A stretch of DNA of 64,000 bases from Cladochytrium replicatum (taxonomy: Eukaryota; Chytridiomycota; Chytridiomycetes; Cladochytriales; Cladochytriaceae): assembly GCA_025526935.1 (NCBI GenBank), contig JAHLKD010000019.1, positions 186,001-250,000 of the forward strand, given 5' to 3'. Below are positions 21,401 through 31,977 of the stretch, piece by piece. Position 1 is the first letter of the stretch. The number at the start of each line of letters is the position of its first letter. Below the pieces are notes generated by a model. That model did not search any database and was not told where the DNA came from. It worked only from the letters and a program-made list of their open reading frames with translations. Position numbers and translations under genes: made by a program.

Positions 21401-23168
21401 ACATGAACTGGATGGTCGAGTCCCCTCCACCTACTTCTTGGCCCAGGTCGACTTGATTAGATCGCACCTCTCTCGAGAAACCAAAGACGGTGAGGTCCCT
21501 GTAAGACACCACTGCCGTCTTGTCTCTGTCAACCATCTTGAAGTTCCGACGGGTTGTACAGAGTCACAGCCGACGTGCGAACAGGCTCCTCAGCGTGCGT
21601 GCAAGTGGCTGCGAGGGCCGCATCGGGGAAGTCCTTGTTGTAGCGAATGGAGGCTACGTGGTGGAGCTCTGCAAGGACGGACTGGTTGAGCTGCTCGGGA
21701 CTGAAGGGCTTGAGTAATCTCAATGTGCTTGGTCCCAATCAACTCCAGTTGGTTGCCCTCAATTGCAAAAGGGAGGTGAAGAACTTGATATTAGGGGGCG
21801 GTGTCGACGCTCTTGGAGGTGTAAGAGTTCAAGTGGGAAGGAGTGCCATGAAGGCTGTATCCTCCACACCAGCAGTCATAAGAAGAACCTTCTTCTGTGT
21901 CAGGTACAAAATTCAACAAAGCGGGTTAGCTATTTTCATTCGTAGACTAGTAACAGTTGCCTTTAGACACCAGTAATGATGGCACCTGGAGTCTTACGGT
22001 AGGTTAGCTTGGCTAGATCCAGTTCGAAACTTGTACAATCAAGTGGTCGTGGAGGTTCTCTCTCACACCAGGAAGGTCCAGTACAACTTCAATTCCAAGG
22101 CTCTTGAGCTCGGTACGGGGACCGATTCCGGAGAGCTGGCGCAAAGAATTAGTTGAAGGCGCACATGAGCAGCCGACCCTTCTCTGACATAACTTCAAGA
22201 CCTGGACACTACCGATGGCATCTCCAGAAAGTACCACTTCCTTGGGGATCATGGGTGAAGTTGGATCGGTAGCTTTTCAGGTGAGGGTCGATGATTGGTG
22301 TGACATAGGCACGACCAGTATGGGGGCAAAACTGAAGACTCATCCACGTAATCAATCGCATGAAGGCAGTATAGTTTCGGTTGTAGTATTCCTACCATGA
22401 TGCAAGCTGCGTTGACAGTAGACGGGCCGTTGTAGTCTCGACCGGGGCCGGTTCCGTTCGTGAAACACTTTGAAGGGTCGACCTCACCACCAAGGCCATA
22501 TCCGCCACCGAGGGCCTCGCACGAACGAACCCACAGGTAGCTCCAGACGCACGGATCGTTTCGGGTAGTGCGAGAAACTTTTACCGGACCATAGAAACCG
22601 TGTAATTCTGCTGATTTACGATCAGAAATTCGATTCATTCTTGCCAACTTTCATTTTCACTTAACCTCGTCAAGCAACCACCGAGGAGCCTGCCACGAGG
22701 CCAGTAATGGGGGAGATTACGAGTGGCTGGCTACTTTGAGGTCGTGTAGTTCCAGTCAACCTCCGTCTTTTGGGAGCTGGGAATTGCGAGGGAAGGTTCA
22801 CACGCATATCGGAAAGATAGTTGTGACGAGATTCGATGAGGAGAGCGGCAACGTTGGGGTTCTCAAACAAACGAGCCGCGACGGCACATCCAGCGGATCC
22901 ACCACCAATGACAATATCTGAGTGAATGAGAGTGATGAGAAGAAAGAAGGAGTTGTACAATAGAAGCGAAACATTACAGATATACTCCTTGTCGAATTCA
23001 GATGCGTACGCGATCGCCTTCGCGCGGCGGAGAGCTTCACGGCCTGCGGGAAACAAGGGTTCATTGGCAGTGCAAACCACACATTCACAACATACAATCA
23101 ATGCACAGGTAGAGAGCGGACGTGATAGCAGGGACGGCGAGATACTTTATGATCCGTGGGGCAGACAT
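21401..23168 (-). pseudogene. Decayed tandem GMC oxidoreductase paralog
   Basis: Start ATG at 23168, exon 1 23168-23096, intron 23095-23044, exon 2 from 23043, with the same intron phases as the intact neighbour. Hydrophobic N-terminus, EALRRAKAIAYA and IVIGGGSAGC are conserved. The frame then shifts near 22780, and about 200 nt after the GRLLGGC motif are missing. Later pieces ([53 protein letters not shown]) lie in several frames. The catalytic-His region reads YNPSELQDG, so the His is lost. The two genes arose by tandem duplication and this one has died. Confidence 0.85.
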
Positions 23169-23314
23169 TGCTGAGGAGAGATGGCGGGCTTTGGCTGAGA
23201 GAGAACCGAAGACCATTAGTGTTGGCTAGAAACGGGAAATAGAACAGCCGAGCTAGTGTGGCGATGGACAAAGTGAGGCACGTGATGGATTTTTCTGTCA
23301 CTACCTGTCAGATG

Positions 23315-23605
23315 TCAGACAGTGCTAAGGTGCCGAGAAATAAATATACAAAAAGAAAACGTTATAGATCCACAAATGCCGGGACATAGAGGGTATTTGG
23401 AGAATGAAGTTATTTTTGGACTCCATAATATGTATTTATTTTCCAACCAATACATATCATCTGCTGGTGCAAAATCCAAATACAAGTGTAAAAAGGGCGG
23501 AACATGGGGAGCCTTGTGAGCTGTAGGAATTGTAAAATTTTCATAACACTTGTGCATATCCAAATCAACAAAAGCAGACAAAATAGAATCAGGAGCAGGA
23601 GCCAA
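23315..23605 (-). other. Retroelement 3'-end relic
   Basis: A 96-codon minus-strand frame with no family I recognise. Bases 23422-23509 match 42222-42324, where the same sequence ends in a 17-nt poly(A) in the same orientation. This marks it as the 3' part of a poly(A)-type retroelement. No protein function can be claimed. Confidence 0.5.
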
Positions 23606-24470
23606 GACTAGGTCATAACCAAAGTTTAACCAAATGCGGTTAAGTGAACGAAGAACAAGAATCCAGCAGGGAACAGCAAGCTAAGGGTAAAATGGGTGTG
23701 GCAAAAGCATATCAATTGCAATGTCAAGAGGTAAGCCAGGATCATCAGGCAGGCTGAAACCAAAACTAGCAGATAAACTAACCATAAACCTAAACACTGA
23801 GATATGGGCACGCGACACTTCAGGGGCATCTGGAAAAATTCCTAAAATGAGGCTGGGGTAGGGGACAAGTGGCCAAGCTGATTAAGCAGGAATAAACAAA
23901 GACACACTGTTGCGAGGTTTGTTGCATGTTTCCCCTCTAAAGTTCGAACTTAGGACTTTGTTGTGTTTCTCGTTTTGTTACTTTGGGATCCTTGATTCAT
24001 TCCTTCCCGCTTGGCGCTTTCCTTGTGGTGTGTGTGTCTAGGAAGTACTGCTCTGAGGAATGCGAACGGGATTTTAGTCGCTGCATCCAATTTTGGCACT
24101 GTCCATTCAACGGGAGCCTCCTTACTTGCAGAAGCAGAAACTGGAGTTCAACCGTTGAGATCAGTCTGCACACCATAGGTTCCTGTCTGTTGCCAACGAC
24201 TCACTTCAGACCAAAGACGATAATTTGCAGGAGGTTAGAACATTACTATCTTAGGGACACAGTCGTTGTTCTGACCTCCTTTTACAGCAATCATCCTCTG
24301 GAGAAGAAAGTCGCCCCTGGATGAGGTGTTTGGATCAGAGCTTCTCTGAATATTGTCTTGGTACGTGACTGCTTGGGCCAAGATCATCCTCATCAGTGTC
24401 TATTTGGCCTGAGTCCCTTTCACTTCCTTGAGAATCATATGCTCCTGTCTCGTCCACGTCCACCCACAGT
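23606..24470. other. No recognisable gene
   Basis: About 860 bp between relics. The open frames here (such as 23983-24324 +) have no motif I recognise. Probably decayed mobile or intergenic DNA. Confidence 0.35.
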
Positions 24471-24530
24471 GTACATTTGGTCAATTGACCCGGACCGGAC
24501 CTGAAAGACCCAAAAACCTGCCGATCCTTA
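24471..24530 (-). repeat. Fragment of hAT-like element 5' terminus
   Basis: About 60 bp ending GATCCTTA, matching the terminus at 38105-38177 (GACCCG-rich, ending CCGATCCTTA). It is a stranded end with nothing else of the element attached. Confidence 0.65.
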
Positions 24531-24724
24531 GGAATTAGTCACCAACCTATCTGTGTAGAAAACTCTCTGTTCCCCATTCTGCTCCATGTGCATATCAGCA
24601 AGGAGCTGCACAATTTCCCCTTCATTTTTTGCCACAGAGAGGCATTGAGTTCATGCAGGCGCACCCACAGTGACCATCTGCCCTCTACCAATGTCTGATC
24701 TGGGGAGCTGCAGCCCGCTAGCCA

Positions 24725-25544
24725 GTAGAAAACTGTTTCTTTATGCCTTATGATACTCCTGTTTTCAATTCGTTGTTTTTTGCTGATGACATAGCTTCTG
24801 CCACCCCTGAGCAAGCCCAACGTGCATTGAAAATTTGTGAAGGTTTTGCTTTAGCTTCTTATTTTGTGTTTTCAACCTTCAAAGTGTGCTGTGTTATCGT
24901 CTCAGTGATTACCTACCCCCTTGAAGCTTCACGGCTCTGCCCTCTCCCAGTCGAGGTTTCATTTAGGTACCTTGGTCACTATTTTATTATTGCAGGGTTT
25001 GATCTTGCTGCAACTATTGATCACTGCTTAGAGAAAGCTTGTGCCTCATTGCATCGTTTTGCACCTTATGTCTCGTACTTTGGTGGATCTGCTCCTCGTG
25101 TTGCCAGGTTGTTGTTTCTGTATTTATTAGACCTTCACTTGAGTTTGGGTTTGGACTTATTCAGCCTTCCGTTGCATACTCGAGAGTTTTTGTTATCATG
25201 CACTATGCCGTCTGTTTTGGCTAGCCCATACCACATCACGTGTTGGCTTGTTGCTGTTTGCGCAAGTTCCTACATTTGAGTTCAGGCTGAAGTACCTTCA
25301 GGCAGGTATGTTTGCTCACTGGTCTAGTGATTCCAGCCCTGTGTTGCCAGCTGCTGTGTTGCAATTCTATCGGTCATCTCCAGTTGGTTATGGTTCATCT
25401 CCTTATGTTTCAGCTTGTCACAATAATCTCATTGTCCCTATGCCCGTTGGGGCCCCACTTCATCCGTCGATGTTGCATTTTCAGTCTTTAGCTGTTGCGC
25501 ATAATGGATCAATTGCAGTTTTGTTTGCCTCTGTCCGCCATTGA
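24725..25544 (+). pseudogene. LINE reverse transcriptase fragment, C-terminal part
   Basis: Starts near the catalytic box LFFADDIASA and continues through RT thumb-like sequence (FRYLGHYF) and a C-terminal domain, with a stop at 25277-25279 and a frame change to 25248-25544. There is no 5' part. The non-LTR element at 38656-42142 is cut just before this FADD box, so the two pieces are complementary and may be one family. Confidence 0.65.
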
Positions 25545-26150
25545 AACTGCGGATGGTTATGGGCAAGTAATGTTAGCAGATAGAAGCAGTCTGTTGTTGA
25601 CTGAAAACATCAGTTAGAGAACCTTTTTTTGAAAAATCATATATTTTGTTTGAAATACCCCTGAATTGTATCGGTTCCTATCCTTTTTAGTGCTGCCTAT
25701 TTCTGATTTGAAGTCAAAAATATTTAAAATTAGTACTATTTCATAGTATCAGTTTTTGAATGGTGGCGCCATTTTATATTGGACATTCTTAGTGTTCTTC
25801 TAGGTAACACAACAGATGATGCTATGTATGTGGTTAGAGCGGTTTTCAAAGAAGCGTGGTGAACCAAGACAAAAGCACTAATATGGGCAAGAGATATGAA
25901 GAATGTATTTGATTCCCAGAGCCCTGTTGCCACTGGGCGCGCGTTCAGAGCTTTGAGGATGCCATATTATTTATGCTGCAACTTTTCTCATACAAATGAC
26001 TGCTGCGCTACAGTCCAGGATTGCTCTTGCCAATGAGCACCCAGAACCTTTATTTATTTAGTGGGTGAGTCCTTGAATTCATGTTTTACTAACATGTACT
26101 GAATACAAGATAGCAGTCATTGACACAGATCCCATACCTAAACATTGTTA
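25545..26150 (+). other. Degenerate gag-like flank of hAT copy 1
   Basis: Reading the + strand near 25800-25980 gives broken protein-like text (TGRAFRALRMP) reminiscent of a retroelement gag, with stops. With 31009-31678 it forms the pre-insertion locus that hAT copy 1 split. I cannot assign a family. Confidence 0.3.
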
Positions 26151-26158
26151 GGCTTTAA
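26151..26158. repeat. 8-bp target-site duplication, left (GGCTTTAA)
   Basis: Identical to 31001-31008. An 8-bp duplication is the hallmark of hAT transposition. Confidence 0.85.
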
Positions 26159-26366
26159 TAAGGATGGCGGGTTTTAGGGCCTTTCGGGTCGGGTCTGGGT
26201 CCATACCAAATGTACCCGACCCGAGTGCCGGGTTTTCATGGAAAATTTTCGGGTCGGATCCGGGTCGGGTATCGGGTCCAGTAGGAAAACCCTTCTCGGG
26301 TCAAAAATCAGACCCGAGTAAAACCTGATGTGATAGGGAAGCTAAAACGAAGCTATTGTTCTTTCT

Positions 26367-26722
26367 GTCCACACAGACACTTTCCAAGAAGACGCAATAT
26401 AAGTTTTGTATGTATCAAACAATTTGCATCACAACAGACATCGAGGCATGTATTTTCTGTCCACCCAGACACTTTCTCAACATTGACGTACTTCAGTTAT
26501 CTCTACCCAATGCAACTAACCTCTCTATCAATGTTACTAGCAATAGGATTCTGTCCACCCGGACACTTTCTCAACTCATTGACGTACTTCAGTTATCTCT
26601 ACCCAATACAACTAACCTCTCTATGGATACTTTCCAAGGAGTCACAACGGAAGTTCTGTAACAAACAATTTCTACCACGACAGACCTCGAGAGCTGTGCT
26701 TTCTGTGCACCTGGACACTTAG
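26367..26722 (+). repeat. Minisatellite array 5' of transposase, copy 1
   Basis: Four units of about 90-100 bp starting CTGTCCACCCGGACAC or a variant, at about 26367, 26457, 26551 and 26701, with the spacer ACTTTCTCAACTCATTGACG. Each unit carries the palindrome TGTCC-N4-GGACA. Confidence 0.8.
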
Positions 26723-26755
26723 AGTCAGTAACGTTCCAGCCACACCACAGCAAAA

Positions 26756-29196
26756 ATGGATGCCCCCTTTATTAAACCAAAGCGTAAGGCAGCGTCTGAC
26801 GCAAGCCAAAGACTGGTGGACAGTCATCCGCTTGACACACGGAAGCGAAGTCTGCCAGCCCCCCAAATTTCAGAGGCGTCCAGCGAGGGGAACATCATGC
26901 AGGACAAACGCAGACGTGTATCAGGACACGGTGGCAACAACAGCGCTCGAGAGCCGAGCTCCACGTCTTCTTCCAATGACTCCAGCGAGTTGGGCCTGGC
27001 TTCTCAGCATGCACCAGAGCTTCCTGCCGACGTTAGTTTTGCTGACTCTTCAGTGCGACAGGAGCCTGCAGCTGGATCAGTTCAACCATCAATGCTTTCA
27101 TCAGACGCAGATGTTGATAGCATGTCGGACTGTAGAGGTAGTCGAGGCGGCATAGCGAAGGATTACTATAAGGTTGATAATGGTCTGAGAACATGTTTGG
27201 TTGCGAAATGCAAGTGGAGCCAGAAGGTCGATAAGACAGGATCAACAAAAAACTTCCTCCGGCATCTGAAAAACCACCATGGAAGTATTGCCAGGTCGCT
27301 TGGACTGTTGGACATCGTCCCCAAGGGACAACAGACATTGAATTTCGGCTCGCAGGAGAAGGAGCAAAACTTTGTGTTCAATCCAGACGTAGCGTGGCGG
27401 TCGATTTTGGACTGGATTGCTGCAGACAATCAGGCTTTTACTGTTGTGGAGAACGAGTTCTTTGTCAGCATGCTGAAGACTTTTCAGCCAAACTATACAC
27501 CAAAGACGGCAAAAGCAGTGAAGCAAAAGGAGATGGATCTTTACGATAGGCAGAAGGAGCTCATTAAAGGTCTGATTGTTGGTTCGCCTTCAAAAGTATC
27601 AATAACAGCTGACTGTTGGACATCGAAGAACCAGATTTCTTTTCTTGGAATTACTGCCCACTTCATCACGAAAGAATGGGAGCCGCAGGACTTGCTGCTG
27701 CAGATGATTCCGATGGTTGGAAAGCATGAAGGCGTCGCCATGGCTATTCAGCTTGTCAAGTGTCTGGATGAATTTGGCATGCTATTGGGTGAACGCTTAT
27801 TGTGCATTACAACCGACAACGGTTCAAACAACTTTACCATGAGTGCTAAGCTGGAGACGCTCTTGGAAGATAGGGATATTGCGTGGTCTGCAGAAACTCA
27901 ACACATGCGGTGTATGGCACACATTATCAATCTTGCAGCAAAGGATTTTATCGATACATTCGCGCCCGCAGGGGACACAGTCGCAAATGACGATAACTCC
28001 GGCGTTAATGTCATAAACCTTCTTCGACGGCTAGTCAGAGGAATCCGGTCTTCCCCAAAACGACGAAGCTCATTTATTGATTCGTGCCAATTTGTGAAAC
28101 TGGTTCCTCTATTACCAATTATCGATGTGACAACTCGCTGGAATAGCACGTTCTATATGGTCAAACGAGCCTTACAGCTACGAGAGGCAATGGACAAAAT
28201 ATGCTGGATTGAAGATTCTTTGAAAGATTGGTCAATAAATCCAAAGCACTGGGAGGTCCTACAGAAGATCCGGGATGGTTTGAGTGTTTTCGAGGTTATA
28301 TCAAAGACAATCGAGGGGTCTAGATATCCAACACTTCCGCTTGTTATTCCATTTTACAACGATCTTATCGATCAACTGGAGGACCTAGAGGAGGCAGAAT
28401 TGGATGAAACTTTCACCAAAGCATTTCGAAATGCACTAGATAAGCTGAGAATATATTACTCAATCGCTAAGAGCCCGTGTTTAGCAGTTGCTACGGTACT
28501 CGATCCTCGTTTTTAGGATCAATATTATCGATTTTCAAAGGCTTGGGAGAAAGATGTAGGAAGGGATCAGGTCACCCTAGTGCAGAAAGTCTGGGAGGAA
28601 TCGTATAAGTCACGGAAAATCAAGAACAGTGGTGCCGATGTTTTTGGAAACACGCCAGAACGTCGACACGATTCGAGCGGAGCTTCCGGTGATAGACAGA
28701 AAAAAACAGACGCTGAACGCTTGAGAGCCATTAGATCCGTTTTCATCTGGCAAGAAGAGATTCCTGAGGAAAAAGTGAGCTGGATCGCTATCTTGGCGAT
28801 CAGGTACTCCGCGGTATTGATTCTGATGGGAAGCCAATCAATATTATGGACTGGTGGAAGACTGTTGGAAGTGTGAACTTTCCAGCCCTAAGCCAGATGG
28901 CAATGGACTATTTAGGAATACCAGCAACAAGCGCTCCAGTCGAACGAAAGTTTTCAGCCGGGGTTGATTTGGTACCTGCAACTCGCAACCGCCTTGCTCC
29001 AAGAACAATAAATGCGTTGATGTGCCGTCATGACTGGTTGCATCAATTGAGTGCTGAAGAACCCTTCAAAAATGATTCCCTAGATTCGAAAAGTGATATT
29101 AGTGAGGATTTTGTGAAGGTGCATAATTTTGGCGAGGATTTTGATGTGGTATTAGAGTTGGAAGCACCTGATGATAACCCACTCTTTCAAGTATAA
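26756..29196 (+). pseudogene. hAT-family transposase, copy 1
   Basis: Cut-and-paste transposase. N-terminal basic signal (KPKRK), Ser-rich region, a BED-type zinc finger (C-x5-C then HLKNHH, about residues 150-180), catalytic-core pieces ITADCWTSKN and CITTDNGSNN carrying the first two acidic residues, CMAHIINLAAK, and a C-terminal dimerisation domain with YLGIPATSAPVERKFS carrying the Glu. Open from ATG 26756 to TAG at 28514-28516, where copy 3 has an AAG Lys codon, then a frameshift near 28775 (one base lost relative to copy 2). The frame resumes to TAA 29196. Total length would be about 810 aa. Confidence 0.9.
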
Positions 29197-29219
29197 ATTG
29201 TTGTTTAGACTGTTCATCT

Positions 29220-29835
29220 GTTGAAGTACCGTCCAGGAGTTGAGAAAGCGACCGCCTGGACAGAATCCTATTGCGAGTAGTATTTGTAGAGAGGTTGGTT
29301 GTACTTGATCGAGATCAGTGAAGCAATGAGTTGAGAAAGTGTCCGGGTGGACAGAATCTTATTGCTAGTAACATTGATAGAGAGGTTAGCTGTACTTGAT
29401 AGATATCACTGAAGTACCGTCAATGAGTTGAGAAAGTGTCCGGGTGGACAGAATCTTATTGCTAGTAACATTGATAGAGAGGTAGTTGTACTTGATAGAG
29501 ATCACTGAAGTACTGTCAATGAGTTGAGAAAGTGACTGGGTGGACAGAATCAGGGAGACTGAGTGTCACTGTGTCTGTCTGGGTAGCAATAGGATTCTGT
29601 CCCCCCGGACACTTTCTCAGCTCATTGACTATACTTCAGTAATTTCTATCAGGGACAGCTAACCTCTCTACAAATACTACTAGCAATTGGATTCTGTCCA
29701 CCCGGACACTTTCTCAACTCATTGACGGTACTTCAGTGATCTCTATCAAGTACAACTAACCTCTCTATCAATGTTACTAGCAATAAGATTCTGTCCACCT
29801 GGACAGAATCCTCTCTATCAATGTTACTAGCCAGT
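29220..29835. repeat. Minisatellite arrays 3' of transposase, copy 1
   Basis: The same unit as at 26367-26722. About four copies are in reverse orientation (29248, 29339, 29437, 29530), then three in forward orientation (29597, 29694, 29790). The transposase gene is thus bracketed by inverted arrays, and a second inversion point sits near 29570. Confidence 0.8.
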
Positions 29836-29972
29836 TTCTTCCCTAGCTTATTATTATTTTCAGATCAGGTAGAAAACTATAGTGTCAGGGAAGTATTATA
29901 GCATACATTCCTGTAACATTCCGGCTAAGAACACCGGGCCAGTATCTTCCCACGACAAACAGTACAAACACC

Positions 29973-30760
29973 ATGCCTTGAACTACAAAGAAGCGAGCGT
30001 TGAAACAATCCAGACCGTCATCTGAAAGAGAATCAAGTGCAGAACCGGTGACTGCACCTGAAATATCTCTGGGATTGGGTTCTGAAGTGGAAGAAGCAGA
30101 AGTAGGCCTTGATGTCAAATCGACAGATGTCAAATCGACAGATGTCAAATCGACAGATGTCAAATCGACAGATGTCAAATCGACAGCTCCTTCAAAGAAA
30201 CTGGCGCGACGTGGTACTAAAGGGGATGCTGACTATTTGCTCATCGACGGACTCTGTCCTGCTTCAGACATACGACTTTGGTATTGAAAATTCAAAGTAG
30301 GCGGCCACAGCTACGACTCGGAGGACTTCATCAGCAACTGTCAAACAAATCGATGAATGCGGCTTCAAGGGTTGATCGACTGACTTTACTCTGACAGCAA
30401 CCTGGTCAAGCCATCAATGAAATTCATGATGAATGCAGTGGACGAACGGAGTTCATAACAGCAGCAAACGCCTATCGTATGGAGTGCTTGAAAAGCTCTT
30501 CCTTTCAGAAGGAAACAACATTTCTGGACTTTACAGGCGGCAGGGACACAAGTACGGCATTTACAGAGGAATGCCTGTCACTGCAAAGGTTGACGAGTTC
30601 CAAGCGACCATCAAAGTAGCAGATGAGGACTGTGAAAGGACAAAACAGGTCCTCAAACAGTCAGAACGACTGTTGAACATGACAAAAGATCTTGAAGAGA
30701 CTGCAATGAACGAGAGAAGGACCCACATCGCAGCAGAAGTGCGAGAGAACACACTGTCCA
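29973..30760 (+). pseudogene. hAT second ORF, copy 1, truncated
   Basis: Matches the 295-residue first half of the copy 2 accessory ORF (33660-32773). The ATG is at 29973, but codon 3 is TGA in place of Arg CGA. There are further frame breaks near 30290-30420, and the C-terminal half is deleted with a join to the right terminal region near 30755. Five tandem GATGTCAAATCGACA units (30111-30185) encode DVKST repeats; copy 2 has two. Confidence 0.8.
30111..30185 (+). repeat. 15-bp tandem repeat x5 (encodes DVKST)
   Basis: Five perfect copies of GATGTCAAATCGACA, in frame. Two copies occur at the matching place in hAT copy 2 (about 33489-33520). Confidence 0.95.
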
Positions 30761-30834
30761 CACAGACACAAAGTGTTCATGTTAATATCCGTGGTCTAAC
30801 TCAAAGTTCAATCAATCCTCTCGGGCAGCAAAAA

Positions 30835-31000
30835 CTCGGCGGGTCAGGGTCGGGTACGGGTTTCAACCACTTCGGGTCCGGGTATTCCCTTTGTACCCAT
30901 CAGTGACCCGGCGGGTCCCCAGACAGACACGACCTGACCCAAAGGGTTTGATGCGGGTCGCCACTGAAACCCGGACCCGACCCTGACCCGCCGAACCTTA
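30835..31000. repeat. Palindromic GGGTC-rich right terminus of hAT copy 1
   Basis: The left arm contains GGCGGGTCAGGGTCGGGT and the right arm its near-exact reverse complement, so the last ~165 bp can fold back on itself. The same design stands at 31679-31860 in copy 2. Confidence 0.75.
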
Positions 31001-31008
31001 GGCTTTAA
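31001..31008. repeat. 8-bp target-site duplication, right (GGCTTTAA)
   Basis: Identical to 26151-26158. The surrounding 14 bp (TTAGGCTTTAATAA) also match, partly because the element end reads CCTTA. Confidence 0.85.
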
Positions 31009-31179
31009 TAATCTCCCTTCTACAGGTGTTTTATCCTATGAAACCCCCCATTGAACCCAACAGTGCTGTTTTTTACAGCTTCAATCAGGCTTGATACACG
31101 TGGAGCAATATCAGTGCAAATACCGCTCTTAGCACAAAGTGGGTTGAACCTCTCTTAAGCACACTCTGTGTTTCCTTCA

Positions 31180-31678
31180 GCAGCAGCTGTGCTGTAGGAA
31201 CAAAGAATATTCTGAGGAACAATGACTTTGCACTAAAGGTCTGGGGTGATCCAAATGATGCATGGTGCTCAAAATGCCAGGGTCTTGGACACTTTAGGGA
31301 TGGATGCAATGTAACAGGTAATTCTCTCCCTCCTGTCAGTTGCAGAAACAGGGCACGCCATTTTGGTAGTGCAGATTAGAGGAGTGATCCGGCTGGATAC
31401 ATGGACATTGAGGACAGAGGGTGTCATGTGACATGGGCTAGGATTGCAAGAGGGAAGAGGCGTGATAGAGATGGAAGTGTAGAGTCAGGTAGCCTGCAAC
31501 AGCAAGTAGTGAGGATGGCTACAATGGCTCTAGAGATGTCAACGCAATGTGCCAGTGAATTGGAGAAGCTCTGGGCACAGATCACTGAGCAGGAAGCAAC
31601 AGCCCAAGGACTTGGCACTGAGCTTGCCACTCTGAGAAGCCATACAAATGAAGAATTTGCTTCAGTTTGCTCAGAGAT
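31180..31678 (+). pseudogene. Zinc-knuckle gag-like fragment
   Basis: The + strand near 31230-31315 encodes a perfect CCHC knuckle (WCSKCQGLGHFRDGC, C-x2-C-x4-H-x4-C). After a stop at 31378, 31401-31678 encodes a coiled-coil-like Glu/Ala/Leu-rich stretch. It is cut at 31679 by hAT copy 2. It looks like the gag or ORF1 of a retroelement; I cannot name the family. Confidence 0.45.
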
Positions 31679-31977
31679 TAAGGTTTGGCGGGTCCGGGTC
31701 GGGTCCGGGTTTCAGTGGCGACCCGCACCAAACCCTTTGGGTCGGGTCGTGTTTGTCTGGGGACCCGCCGGGTCACTGACGGGTACAAAGGGAATACCCG
31801 GACCCGAAGTGGTTAAACCCGTACCTGACCCTGACCCGCCGGGTTTTTGCTGCCCAGGAGAGGATTGATTGAATTTTGAGTTAGACCACGGATATTTACA
31901 TGAACACTTTGTGTCTGTGTGGACAGTGTGTATTTTAGAAACACTATCGTAAAAAGAAACAAAACTCCACTGAGCAA

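Larger units (their letters stand above)
26159..31000 (+). mobile_element. hAT-like DNA transposon, copy 1 (4842 bp)
   Basis: Bounded by GGCTTTAA duplications, with short inverted ends TAAGG...CCTTA that extend imperfectly (TAAGGATGGCGGG at left; TAAGGTTCGGCGGG as the reverse complement at right). Order: GGGTC-rich left end (26159-26330), forward minisatellite units, transposase gene, reverse then forward minisatellite units, truncated second ORF, palindromic GGGTC-rich right end (30835-31000). Both genes are broken, so this copy is not autonomous now. Confidence 0.88.

Noticed and set aside
26159-26330. GGGTC runs as telomeric repeat
   Set aside because: The unit is not TTAGGG-like, the runs are irregular, and they occur only at hAT ends.
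31671-31678. Target duplication for hAT copy 2
   Set aside because: TCAGAGAT on the left and GTGGTGTC on the right do not match.
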